Source: a bacterium (GTDB taxonomy: Bacteria; Cyanobacteriota; Vampirovibrionia; Obscuribacterales; Obscuribacteraceae). From it: a DNA stretch of 64,000 nt. Below, piece by piece: positions 27,603 through 36,497 of this stretch. A program made the translations under genes and the position numbers. The first letter of the stretch is position 1, and every line of letters begins with the position of its first letter. The stretch spans positions 1-64,000 of the forward strand of contig WGMS01000020.1 in NCBI GenBank assembly GCA_016124935.1, read 5' to 3'. The notes under the pieces are model-generated. The model saw only the letters and a list, made by a program, of their open reading frames with translations, did not search any database and was not told the DNA's origin.

Positions 27603-29402
27603 ATGCCCACTTCCATTGATCGTTTCGATTACATAAAAATTGGAGTCGCTTCTCCGGAGCGCATTCTCAGTTGGTCGCACGGTGAGGTCACCAAGCCCGA
27701 GACCATCAACTATCGTACTTTGAAGCCGGAGAAAGACGGTCTTTTCTGCGAGCGTATCTTCGGTCCCTCCAAAGACTGGGAATGCTATTGCGGCAAATAC
27801 AAGAGAGTTCGTCACCGTGGCATCACCTGCGAGCGCTGCGGCGTCGAGGTGACCGATTCTAAGGTGAGACGCCATCGCATGGGTCACATCGCCTTGGCTT
27901 CTCCGGTGACCCATATCTGGTTCCTCAAGGGAATTCCCAGCTATATCGGTCTTCTGCTCGACATGCCTCTGCGTGAACTGGAGCAGGTCGTCTACTTCAA
28001 CGCCTATATCGTCACCAACCCCGGTAACGTTCCGGATCTGACCAAGTGTCAGCTTCTTTCCGAAGAGGATTACGAGAAGCTGCTCGATGATCCTAACTTC
28101 CAGTTTGATGTCGGTATCGGTGCCGAAGCTATTCAAGTGCTGCTCTCCGAGCTGGCCAGACCGGTTTATGAGCGTCCCGACAACGAAGAAGACAAGGGAC
28201 GTTTGCTTGACCTTCCCGGTTTGCAAGAGCTCTCCGTCGAATTGAGAGAAGTGCTTGCCACTGCCGGCGGTTCGCAGCAAAAACGCGCCAAAATCATCAA
28301 ACGTCTCAGGCTGGTGGAAGCTCTGCTCTCCTCCCACACCGATCCGACCTGGGTGATTCTCAAGAATCTTCCGGTCACCCCTCCGGATCTGAGACCGATG
28401 GTCCAGCTCGATGGTGGTCGTTTCGCCACCTCCGACTTGAACGACCTCTACAGAAGGGTGATCAACCGGAACAACCGTCTGGCTCGTTTGCTTGAAATGG
28501 GCGCTCCCGAGATCATCGTCCGTAACGAGAAGCGTATGCTTCAAGAAGCCGTCGATGCCTTGATAGACAACGGCAGACGGGGAAGAGTGGTGGTCGGTCC
28601 CAACAACAGGCCGCTGAAATCGCTCTCCAATATCATTGAAGGTAAGCAAGGTCGTTTCCGTCAAAACCTTCTCGGAAAACGGGTCGACTACTCAGGTCGT
28701 TCCGTCATCGTTGTCGGTCCTACCTTGAAATTGCATCAGTGCGGTCTTCCCCGGGAGATGGCTCTGGAGCTCTTCAAGCCTTTCGTAATCAACAAGTTGA
28801 TCGAGCGTCAAATCGTCCAGAACATCAAGTCCGCCAAGAAGCAGATCGAGAAAGGCTCGGCGGTGGTCTGGGAAATCCTTGAAGAAGTGATTCAGGGTCA
28901 CCCGGTACTGCTCAACCGTGCTCCCACTCTGCACCGTCTCGGTATCCAGGCGTTCGAGCCTGTTCTGGTCGAGGGTCGTGCTATTCAGCTCCATCCTCTC
29001 GTCTGCTCGGCCTTCAACGCCGACTTCGACGGTGACCAGATGGCGGTCCACGTTCCCCTTTCCGTGGAAGCGCAGTCCGAAGCCCATATGCTGATGCTCG
29101 CCTCCAACAACATTCTTCTGCCCGCCACAGGCAGACCTACCGTCACTCCCACCCAGGACATGGTTCTCGGTATCTATTACCTCACCATTCAGAAACCGGG
29201 TTGGGAAGATCCCAAGGTCTGTCGCGGTGCAGGAATGCGCTTCGTCAGCCTGGCCGATGCCAGATCCGCTTTTGAAGCCGGTATCCTCGATCTGCATGCC
29301 AAGATCAAGGTCAAAGACTACGATGGTCAGATGATCGAGACCACCCCCGGCAGAATCATCTTCAACGAAGTGGTTCGGGAAGCGGTTTCTTCCACTACCT
29401 AA
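27603..29402 (+). CDS. rpoC1: RNA polymerase beta-prime subunit, N-terminal part (gamma)
   Basis: The protein has 599 residues. The zinc site [20 protein letters not shown] (about residues 60-80) and the catalytic [12 protein letters not shown] (about 472-484) with three Mg-binding Asp residues are intact. The start is ATG at 27603, 13 nt after AGGAGG; a TTG at 27591 is too close. The end of the protein falls in the middle of beta-prime, as in cyanobacteria, with rpoC2 carrying the rest. The intercistronic gap to rpoC2 is 62 nt and contains AAAGGA before the next ATG, so this is a true split gene rather than a frameshift. Confidence 0.97.
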   Translation: MPTSIDRFDYIKIGVASPERILSWSHGEVTKPETINYRTLKPEKDGLFCERIFGPSKDWECYCGKYKRVRHRGITCERCGVEVTDSKVRRHRMGHIALASPVTHIWFLKGIPSYIGLLLDMPLRELEQVVYFNAYIVTNPGNVPDLTKCQLLSEEDYEKLLDDPNFQFDVGIGAEAIQVLLSELARPVYERPDNEEDKGRLLDLPGLQELSVELREVLATAGGSQQKRAKIIKRLRLVEALLSSHTDPTWVILKNLPVTPPDLRPMVQLDGGRFATSDLNDLYRRVINRNNRLARLLEMGAPEIIVRNEKRMLQEAVDALIDNGRRGRVVVGPNNRPLKSLSNIIEGKQGRFRQNLLGKRVDYSGRSVIVVGPTLKLHQCGLPREMALELFKPFVINKLIERQIVQNIKSAKKQIEKGSAVVWEILEEVIQGHPVLLNRAPTLHRLGIQAFEPVLVEGRAIQLHPLVCSAFNADFDGDQMAVHVPLSVEAQSEAHMLMLASNNILLPATGRPTVTPTQDMVLGIYYLTIQKPGWEDPKVCRGAGMRFVSLADARSAFEAGILDLHAKIKVKDYDGQMIETTPGRIIFNEVVREAVSSTT

Positions 29403-29464
29403 TTCGGTTTTTAAAGATCATTACGAAAGACACTGCAGATACGCCTTAAAAGGAAAAAAGACCA

Positions 29465-32400
29465 ATGGTCACAGGTAAAAAAGAAGAACAACTGGAGTTC
29501 ATTAACACCACGGTCGATAAGAAGAAGCTGGGCAAGCTCCTCTCCGACATGTACGAGCGTTTCGGAACGGCTAAAACCGCCGATCTGGCCAATGCGCTCA
29601 AGGACCTCGGTTTCAAGTACGCCACCAGAGCCGGTGTGACTATCTCTATTGACGACCTCGATGTTCCCGAATCCAAGCGGGATCTCATCGCGGAAGCCGA
29701 AAAGGAGATCGAGAAAGCGCAAAGACGTTATGAGCGCGGTGACATCACCGAGGTTGAGCGATATAACAAAGTTATCGACACCTGGTCTGCCACCACCGAC
29801 CAGTTGACCAAGGATGTGGTAGACAACTTCGACAGGCTGAACCCCGTATACATGATGGCCTTCTCCGGAGCCAGAGGTAACATATCTCAGGTTCGACAGC
29901 TCGTCGGTATGCGAGGACTGATGGCTGACTCCCAGGGTCAGATTATCGACTTGCCGATTAAGGCCAACTTCCGCGAAGGTCTTAACGTAACCGAGTACAT
30001 CATCTCCAGTTATGGTGCTCGTAAGGGTCTTGTCGATACGGCGCTCAAAACAGCCGACTCCGGATATCTGACCAGGAGACTGGTGGATGTCGCCCAGGAT
30101 GTGATCGTTCGCGATCCCGATTGCGGTACTAAACGTGGCATCTACATGCAGCCCATTGTCGATGCCGATAAAGAGATGGTCAGCCTGGCCGAGCGTATCT
30201 ACGGTCGGACTCTGGCCGAGGATTTTGTCGACAAAGAGAGTGGTGAAGTTATCGCTGTAACCGGTCAGGTTATCGATAGAAAGCTAGCCAAAACCATCGA
30301 TGAAGCTATGCCCAAGAAGAAGAAGCGTCTTTTGGTCAGATCGCCTCTAACCTGTGCTTCTCAATACGGAGTCTGCCAGAAGTGCTACGGTTGGTCTCTG
30401 ACCACCAGTAGAGCGGTGGACTGCGGAGAAGCCATCGGTATCATCGCCGCCCAGTCCATCGGGGAACCTGGAACCCAGCTCACCATGAGAACGTTCCACA
30501 CCGGTGGTGCGGTAGCCGGCGGTAAGAGCCGTATGCAGCAAAAATCCCCCATTGCCGGTACTGTCGATTTCAAAATCCAGACTCGTAATGTTAGAACCGC
30601 CTATGGTGACGTGGTCGAACAGACCATCAAAGAAGGTAAAGTAACTATCTCCGACGGTAAGAAGGACAAGACTGTCAATCTGCCTCCCAACAGCCTTCTT
30701 ATGGTCCAGAACGGCGAAGAAGTTAAAGCCGGTCAGGTTATAGGCGAGTACGATCCGCCTGGTGCCAAGAGTTTGACCGAGCGTGCCACGAAAGATATCA
30801 CCGCCGATATCTCCGGACGCCTTGTCTTCCAGGGCTTCCAGGCTGACGAAAAGCGCGACAGGCAGGGCAATATATCGAGAACCGCCAACAAAGCCGGTAT
30901 CATCTGGGTACTGGAAGGTGACGTTTACAACCTGCCCACCGGTGCATCTGTTGTGGTCAAGGATGGTCAGGATGTATCCGCCTTGGATGTTCTGGCTGAG
31001 ATTCATATCAACACCGAACACGGCGGTATCGTCCGCTACGGTAAAGAGATAGAGATTGAGGAGATCAAGCGTGGTCGCAAGAAAGCCGTCAAGCTGATCA
31101 AAGGTAAAGAGATAAATGTAGTCATCGCCAAAGTCGGCTCGGAAAATGCCAAGCTCGACGCCGGTCAGAAAGGCGCTTACTGGAAAGTCGGTAAGGGCAA
31201 AGAGACCTGGGCGCTGAAAGTGGTTAATGATGAAATCGTCGAGAACGGTAAAATTATCGCCGAGCTGGTGGATGATGGCTATAACACCGTCACCTCCGGT
31301 GGTGAGATCATCTATGACGGAGTCGAAATCGATGACCGTCGGGTAGTGACCAAAGCCGGTAAGTTGCTCTTCGTTCCAGAAGAGGTCCACTTCATCTCCA
31401 AGGACATCAGTCTCAAGATGGCTGAATCCGGAGAGTTGGTCACCGCCGGTCAGGAAGTGGTCAAAGATGTATTCGCGCATATGGAAGGTATCGTCGAGAT
31501 CGTCGCCGATAACGACATCATCCACGAGGTCATCATCAAGCCCGGTGAATCCATAGAAATAGGCGATCCCAGCGAGTTGAAAGTGGCCGAGGGCGAAATC
31601 ATCGAGCCCGGCACCGAGATTCTGGAAGGCTATGACTATAAAGAGCGCAAAATGGTCAATATCATGGAGCTCGAAGAGGGTAAATTCCGTGCCATCATCA
31701 GACCGGTGGAGGAATACCTTATCGAACCCCGCGACACCAAATTCAAGCATGAGCATACCGACGAGAAAATCGGCTTGAGAGCTGTCACCCAGCTTCTCTT
31801 CAGAGACCGGGAAAAAGTGAGACAGGTGCAGGGCGCCGCCCTCACCAGAACCTCCCTGGTTCTTCAGATGCAGGGCTATCTCCAGCAGCTCAAGGGTATC
31901 GTCGAGATGAGCGACCAGCTCGATATCGTGGTTCAGGAGAACATCATGCTCCGCCGTGACCAGGACCTCAACATCACCCTGCTCGAAGTGGAAGACGGCC
32001 AGGAAGTGGACGCCGGTACCCCGGTAGCCACCACTCAGGTTCTGACCAGGTCCGATGCCCGGGTGCAGCTCTCCAAGACCGACGAACGCCGTCTGCTTCT
32101 CATTACTGAGGAACAGCAGGTGGAAGAGGTAATCAAAGGAGCCGCCACCGTCAAGGAAGGCGAGATCATCCGGGATGGCGATAAGCTCAGCAAAACTACC
32201 AAAGCCGAGCAATCCGGTCAGGTGGTGAGGGTCAACAAAGATTCCGTCGTCTTGAGAAAAGGCCGTCCTTATCTGATCTCCCACAACACTCAGTTGCATA
32301 GTGAAGACGGTGCTCTTGTGCAACGGGGCGATTTGCTCGCCACGCTTATCTTCGAAAGACAGAAGACCGGAGACATCGTCCAGGGTCTTCCGAGAGTAGA

Positions 32401-33148
32401 AGAACTGCTGGAAGCCAGAAAACCGAAAGAGAGCGCAATTCTCTCCGAGAAAGAGGGTCGTGCCAAGCTTGTCATCGAAGACGATATCAAGAGACTCTAT
32501 CTCTGCTTCGACGACGGCGCCGAAGAAGAAATAGTCATTCCGCCCGGCCTCAACATTGTTGTGGACGACGGAGACAAGATCGAAATCGGTGATCCTCTAA
32601 CGGACGGACCGCCCAACCCGCACGATATCGTGCGTCTGAAAGGCATCGAAGCCGCTCAGAAATTCCTGGTGGATGAGGTCCAGTCGGTCTACCGTTCTCA
32701 GGGTGTTGAAATTGCCGACAAACACATCGAAGTGATTGTCAGGCAGATGACCCGTAAAGTGAGAGTGGATGAGCCGAACGATACCATCCTCCTTCCCGGC
32801 GAATTGATGGAGCGTTACTCCATCGATCGTGAGAACGAGAAGGTGGAGCAGGGAGGCAAAATTGGTGCCAGCTACACCGATGTTCTTCTCGGTATCACCA
32901 AAGCCAGTTTGAACACCGAGAGCTTCATCTCCGCCGCCTCCTTCCAGGAGACCACCAGAATTCTCACCGAGGCTGCGGTCGAAGGCAAGAAAGACTGGCT
33001 GCGCGGTCTGAAAGAGAACGTGATCATCGGTCGATTGATCCCTGCCGGTACCGGTTTTGCCGGTCACACCACTCCTCAGGAAGAGGAAGAGGAAGAGCAG
33101 GATATCTATCCGCCTATCGGTGACGGAAGCTTCAACGTTCCGCAATGA
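29465..33148 (+). CDS. rpoC2: RNA polymerase beta-prime subunit, C-terminal part
   Basis: The protein has 1227 residues, in the cyanobacterial range. The N-terminal part carries the trigger-loop and bridge-helix region with MMAFSGARGNISQVRQLVGM (about 128-148), GLVDTALKTADSGYLTRRL, and the second zinc site CASQYGVCQKCYGW with preceding RSPLTC. GEAIGIIAAQSIGEPGTQLT follows. Residues about 350-950 are a long series of beta-rich segments, the sandwich-barrel hybrid motif insertion of the cyanobacterial type. The C terminus has the beta-prime end domain and an acidic EEEEEEQD stretch. AAAGGA lies upstream of the ATG. Confidence 0.97.
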   Translation: MVTGKKEEQLEFINTTVDKKKLGKLLSDMYERFGTAKTADLANALKDLGFKYATRAGVTISIDDLDVPESKRDLIAEAEKEIEKAQRRYERGDITEVERYNKVIDTWSATTDQLTKDVVDNFDRLNPVYMMAFSGARGNISQVRQLVGMRGLMADSQGQIIDLPIKANFREGLNVTEYIISSYGARKGLVDTALKTADSGYLTRRLVDVAQDVIVRDPDCGTKRGIYMQPIVDADKEMVSLAERIYGRTLAEDFVDKESGEVIAVTGQVIDRKLAKTIDEAMPKKKKRLLVRSPLTCASQYGVCQKCYGWSLTTSRAVDCGEAIGIIAAQSIGEPGTQLTMRTFHTGGAVAGGKSRMQQKSPIAGTVDFKIQTRNVRTAYGDVVEQTIKEGKVTISDGKKDKTVNLPPNSLLMVQNGEEVKAGQVIGEYDPPGAKSLTERATKDITADISGRLVFQGFQADEKRDRQGNISRTANKAGIIWVLEGDVYNLPTGASVVVKDGQDVSALDVLAEIHINTEHGGIVRYGKEIEIEEIKRGRKKAVKLIKGKEINVVIAKVGSENAKLDAGQKGAYWKVGKGKETWALKVVNDEIVENGKIIAELVDDGYNTVTSGGEIIYDGVEIDDRRVVTKAGKLLFVPEEVHFISKDISLKMAESGELVTAGQEVVKDVFAHMEGIVEIVADNDIIHEVIIKPGESIEIGDPSELKVAEGEIIEPGTEILEGYDYKERKMVNIMELEEGKFRAIIRPVEEYLIEPRDTKFKHEHTDEKIGLRAVTQLLFRDREKVRQVQGAALTRTSLVLQMQGYLQQLKGIVEMSDQLDIVVQENIMLRRDQDLNITLLEVEDGQEVDAGTPVATTQVLTRSDARVQLSKTDERRLLLITEEQQVEEVIKGAATVKEGEIIRDGDKLSKTTKAEQSGQVVRVNKDSVVLRKGRPYLISHNTQLHSEDGALVQRGDLLATLIFERQKTGDIVQGLPRVEELLEARKPKESAILSEKEGRAKLVIEDDIKRLYLCFDDGAEEEIVIPPGLNIVVDDGDKIEIGDPLTDGPPNPHDIVRLKGIEAAQKFLVDEVQSVYRSQGVEIADKHIEVIVRQMTRKVRVDEPNDTILLPGELMERYSIDRENEKVEQGGKIGASYTDVLLGITKASLNTESFISAASFQETTRILTEAAVEGKKDWLRGLKENVIIGRLIPAGTGFAGHTTPQEEEEEEQDIYPPIGDGSFNVPQ

Positions 33149-33184
33149 TAGCGAGCCGGACCCGAAGCAAAACAGGATAATGAG

Positions 33185-33215
33185 AGAAGGACCTCGATTG
33201 ATATCAGGTCCTTCT
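33185..33215. terminator. Rho-independent terminator of the rpoBC operon, possibly bidirectional
   Basis: AGAAGGACCT (33185-33194) and AGGTCCTTCT (33206-33215) form a perfect 10-bp stem with an 11-nt loop, followed by TTCTCTTT on the plus strand. It lies between rpoC2 and the convergent gene that ends at 33222. Confidence 0.8.
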
Positions 33216-33221
33216 TTCTCT

Positions 33222-34778
33222 TTATGTCTGGATATCCGGTTCGTATTCGGCTTCATTTAGTCCGAAAGTCCAGGCGATGCCGGCTTTGGCTGTAAGCGTT
33301 TCCGGGGGCACCCGCAGAAAATAGTGTTTATAAGTGCCGTCCGGTTCCGGGGTGGAGTTCTTTACCATAACCACCAGTAGTGGCTCGTCGTTTCTGAAGG
33401 TTCGATGGAAGAGAGTGCCGTATTGGTCTTGTTGTATTACCCTGGCTCCTGAATCTTCTAGAAAGCGAGAGATTCCATAGCGGTCTATTAAAATAGTTCT
33501 GAGTTCGATATTTCTCTCTTCGTCTATACGCTCTATCGAAATTTCGTCCGGCTTTTCTATGATATACGCGGGCACATTTCTTCCATGCCAGGAGTAGATC
33601 CGGGTCTCGTCTTTGAAAGTCAGAGCCGGTCCAGCTTCACTGTGATAGCGGCGCTCCGGATCGAGCATACTCTGCGCCGGAGGGTCACAAACGAAGCTTA
33701 TGCCGTCGTAGAGGACAAAGGCGTAAGAAGCGCCGATCAGCTCTTCCCAGGCGCTCAGATTTCGATCGTTCTCCAGGCTATAGAGACCGGGTACACTGTT
33801 GCGCATATATAAATGCAGGGGAAGCCAGTCAAGAACCTGGGAACGTCTGAAGACATCTAGTTGAATAGTGCTTGCAATCAGGCGCACGGCCGGATCGCCA
33901 TAGGCTCCTATGCGGGCGCCACCCCAGAGCTCCATCGCTCTCAAGTTGGTGCTTTTGTTCTCCAGATCGGCTTGATAAATCAGTTTGAGCAAATCAGGAA
34001 TGGCACCCAGGCTGGTTACCAACTCGTCGGCAAGCTCGCTTCTTTCTGTAACCAGTTTCTCTTTGATTAGACGAACCGACTCGGCCAGGATGTTGGGGAT
34101 AAATTGCAGACCTATCTGAGTCTCTACCCGCTCGAACGCCGCCGGTATGGAGATGAGTTCAGATCGCACTTTTTCCACGCAATCCGGCGAAACCACCGCC
34201 TTCAATTCTTCTTCCAGGGAGAGGCTCAGGGCGCGACTCTCGGCAAGCATTGTCGAGTTGACCATCAGACCCAGTGAGGAGAGCTTGGGGGAGTAGGTGG
34301 TATCGAATGTGGAGCCGGAGTTTTCGTGCAGTTTTCTTAGAAAACGATTGATGTCTTTTAAATTATCTTTCTGCTGGTTCTTAGAACAGTTCTGGCGCAG
34401 CATCTCCAGATCCTGATTCTCCAGTTCTCGGTCGAGAACAGCCCAGAGCCTCGACCATTCCTTGTTGTCGAGCAAGCGGCGCAGGGTAGAGATCAAATAT
34501 TCACCGGCGGCACCGTCCAACATTAGAGCTATAACCAGGGGAATATTAGTGAGCTGAAAGAGGCTCTCGACCCGAATCACTTTACCACCCTGACCGGAGC
34601 TTTTTTGTAGATTGGCTGCCTGAAAGATTCGGGCTCTTGCGCCTTCGAAGTCTCCACTTCCATTGAGATGTCGTCCACTCGGCAGGGCAAGCCAGCGATC
34701 TCGGTAGATTTCGAGTTCTTTTTGGAAGCTCTTGCTAAGTTCAAGAGTGTGATTTGGGCTAGGGGCAGCGGGGTTCAT
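33222..34778 (-). CDS. DUF6745-type protein
   Basis: The protein has 518 residues. The C-terminal 130 residues match what I recall of the DUF6745 family: a motif like LIDRYGISRFLEDSGARVIQ. The ensuing YGTLFHRTF, NSTPEPDGTYKHYFLRVPPE and AWTFGLNEAEYEPDIQT are also part of it. The N-terminal two-thirds is helical, with no motif I know, and no signal peptide. It follows the gene of a small partner (34805-35119), an arrangement I recall for this family in other bacteria. Function is unknown. Confidence 0.75.
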   Translation of the reverse strand: MNPAAPSPNHTLELSKSFQKELEIYRDRWLALPSGRHLNGSGDFEGARARIFQAANLQKSSGQGGKVIRVESLFQLTNIPLVIALMLDGAAGEYLISTLRRLLDNKEWSRLWAVLDRELENQDLEMLRQNCSKNQQKDNLKDINRFLRKLHENSGSTFDTTYSPKLSSLGLMVNSTMLAESRALSLSLEEELKAVVSPDCVEKVRSELISIPAAFERVETQIGLQFIPNILAESVRLIKEKLVTERSELADELVTSLGAIPDLLKLIYQADLENKSTNLRAMELWGGARIGAYGDPAVRLIASTIQLDVFRRSQVLDWLPLHLYMRNSVPGLYSLENDRNLSAWEELIGASYAFVLYDGISFVCDPPAQSMLDPERRYHSEAGPALTFKDETRIYSWHGRNVPAYIIEKPDEISIERIDEERNIELRTILIDRYGISRFLEDSGARVIQQDQYGTLFHRTFRNDEPLLVVMVKNSTPEPDGTYKHYFLRVPPETLTAKAGIAWTFGLNEAEYEPDIQT

Positions 34779-34804
34779 CTCTAATTTAAATCGGTTTTGT
34801 TGCC

Positions 34805-35119
34805 TTAATCTATCACCGGTCTCGACGATCCCGGTTCGTATTCTCTTTGTTGAATCACTCTGTATACGCCTGGCTCTAGCTTGATGGCGCTGTGCTCTTC
34901 ATGGACCAGAGTGGCTCCGGATTTGACCTCTAAAAGACGGTCGTTGCGCCATCGATAAAGACCGGCATGGCTCGGATCGATGGCGTGGGCATGACCGGTA
35001 ACCTCTCCATATGCGAGCACCACCCGGTCTTCGGTCTTCTCTCGAACCGCTTCTTCCGGAACCTGCTCCATTTCGACTTTGATCAGGAGGACATCTCCCT
35101 GTCGGTATTGTTTGCCCAT
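34805..35119 (-). CDS. Small beta-rich partner of the DUF6745-type protein
   Basis: The protein has 104 residues from the ATG at 35117-35119, with GGGAGG 7 nt upstream. A longer start at the GTG of 35140 would overlap the exosortase gene by 8 nt. Motifs RQGDVLLIKVE, VVLAYGEVTGHAHAI and ATLVHEEHSAIKLEPGVYRVIQQREY form a compact beta-barrel with several His. The same set accompanies DUF6745 proteins, and the gap between the genes is only 26 nt. His/Glu content may point to metal binding, but this is not established. Confidence 0.75.
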   Translation of the reverse strand: MGKQYRQGDVLLIKVEMEQVPEEAVREKTEDRVVLAYGEVTGHAHAIDPSHAGLYRWRNDRLLEVKSGATLVHEEHSAIKLEPGVYRVIQQREYEPGSSRPVID

Positions 35120-35132
35120 CTCAAGACCTCCC

Positions 35133-36497
35133 TCAGTCACCCTCTTCCACTGTTATGCCCCACCATGGCGCTTTTGTCTCGCTTTTTAAAGCCGACCAAT
35201 ACCAGGCACTGGGCTCGGTCCATTGTTTGCCGAGGTTGTCTGTGATCCGCTCCCTTACCATTACTTCACGATCTGCTCGACTGGCTCTGAAAGAGCTCCA
35301 GTGCTCTCCCGGGCTTTTTATTATCGTCGGTTGAAACTCCACTCTATAGCCGGCTGCTCGGTAGCAGTCACTGGCTGGATGAAGCTTCCTGGTCATCTTA
35401 TTTACGTAGCGGACGATATAAATCCTCTTTCCGTCGCTGAAAACTTTTACCTGACCGGGAAAGTCTGCCAGAAAGCTCTTTAGCTTCTTGTTCTCGTTAT
35501 AGACCGGGACCTCTTTCAAGACCTTTCCATCTAGCTTGTCGGGCCAGTTTATCTGGGTATTGTCCCTTTTCACGGGTACTTTGTCCCGGGCGCCGACTGT
35601 CGCTGGCAGGATCGTTGCAACCATGGATAGTATCGCCATGGTAGCCATAGAAGGCTTCGATAGGGCTTTGCCCTCTTCTTTTGAGGTCCTGATTTGAGCT
35701 GTGATTTTAGTGCCGAAGAAAACAATCGAGAGGATAAGCAAAAGAAAGACAACCAGACCTATAGCCTGATGCAGGAAAGCTTCTTCGAAAAGAGTCGATT
35801 CATGCGAAATAAGACCGGTTTCCAGATAAAAGAGAGCCGTAACGCGCAGGGTATTGGCGATTACCGAGAACACCACGGAGACGATAAGCAGGGCCCCTGT
35901 TTTGAGCGGCGATAGCTTCAGATAAGAGGCGGTGAGAGCCGCCGTGAATACCGAGAACCAGAGCATTTTTATGCCGCTGCAGGGTGCATCTACTGCGACC
36001 ATTTGATCTTTGAAAACAAGCATTGTGCCTTCTGCCCTGGCAGAGACATTGCCCAGGGAAAGACTGATGGAAGCGAGTTTTGCAGAGAGAGCTCTAAGAG
36101 GAAAGCCGATAAAGAAATTGAGCGACGCGATTACCGGAAGCGAGATCAAGGCAAGGCAATATTCACCGGCTAGAAGCGGCATGATAAGAGCGCTTGCCGA
36201 GGCGGTTAATGTAACCACGGCAAAGGCTGCCGATACCATTTTTGATGATCCTGAGAAGCTCAATATATAAAAAAGAAAGGAGGCAATAGCCAGGTAGAGA
36301 AAGAATTCGTTACCACCCTCTTTTACCTTCTTACCTCTGGCTCTCAGCCCCACCGACAGAAAACAGGCGATCAGGGCAAGCAGCCCCAGGGGTTCATCGG
36401 AGCCGTCCGTCGATCTTTCCAGATACCAGATATAAACCGGCCAGAACGAGACAAAAATCAGTGCGGCAAGAAGTCCAAGTCTTGTCCTCGTGGTCAT
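35133..36497 (-). CDS. Exosortase/archaeosortase family transpeptidase with C-terminal extension
   Basis: The protein has 454 residues and about eight membrane helices in the first 265. The catalytic triad is visible: Cys173 in VDAPCSGIKMLW, Arg218 in ANTLRVTALF and His243 in LHQAIGLVVF. The following 190 residues form an extracytoplasmic domain with HPASDCYRAAGYRVEF, resembling the end of exosortase O/EpsI-like proteins. It should cleave and transfer PEP-CTERM proteins at the membrane. The start ATG overlaps the stop of the PEP-CTERM gene (ATGA, 36494-36497), so enzyme and substrate are made together. The enzyme is likely dedicated to that one protein. Confidence 0.9.
   Translation of the reverse strand: MTTRTRLGLLAALIFVSFWPVYIWYLERSTDGSDEPLGLLALIACFLSVGLRARGKKVKEGGNEFFLYLAIASFLFYILSFSGSSKMVSAAFAVVTLTASASALIMPLLAGEYCLALISLPVIASLNFFIGFPLRALSAKLASISLSLGNVSARAEGTMLVFKDQMVAVDAPCSGIKMLWFSVFTAALTASYLKLSPLKTGALLIVSVVFSVIANTLRVTALFYLETGLISHESTLFEEAFLHQAIGLVVFLLLILSIVFFGTKITAQIRTSKEEGKALSKPSMATMAILSMVATILPATVGARDKVPVKRDNTQINWPDKLDGKVLKEVPVYNENKKLKSFLADFPGQVKVFSDGKRIYIVRYVNKMTRKLHPASDCYRAAGYRVEFQPTIIKSPGEHWSSFRASRADREVMVRERITDNLGKQWTEPSAWYWSALKSETKAPWWGITVEEGD

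Noticed and set aside
27594..28664. Minus-strand frame inside rpoC1
   Set aside because: Antisense to the catalytic beta-prime region and without protein features.
29403..29464. Possible frameshift splitting rpoC
   Set aside because: There is a 62-nt gap with a ribosome binding site and the break position is that of cyanobacterial rpoC1/rpoC2, so the split is genuine.
30347..32323. 658-codon minus-strand frame inside rpoC2
   Set aside because: It is antisense to conserved beta-prime sequence; long shadow frames arise from codon bias in the sense gene.
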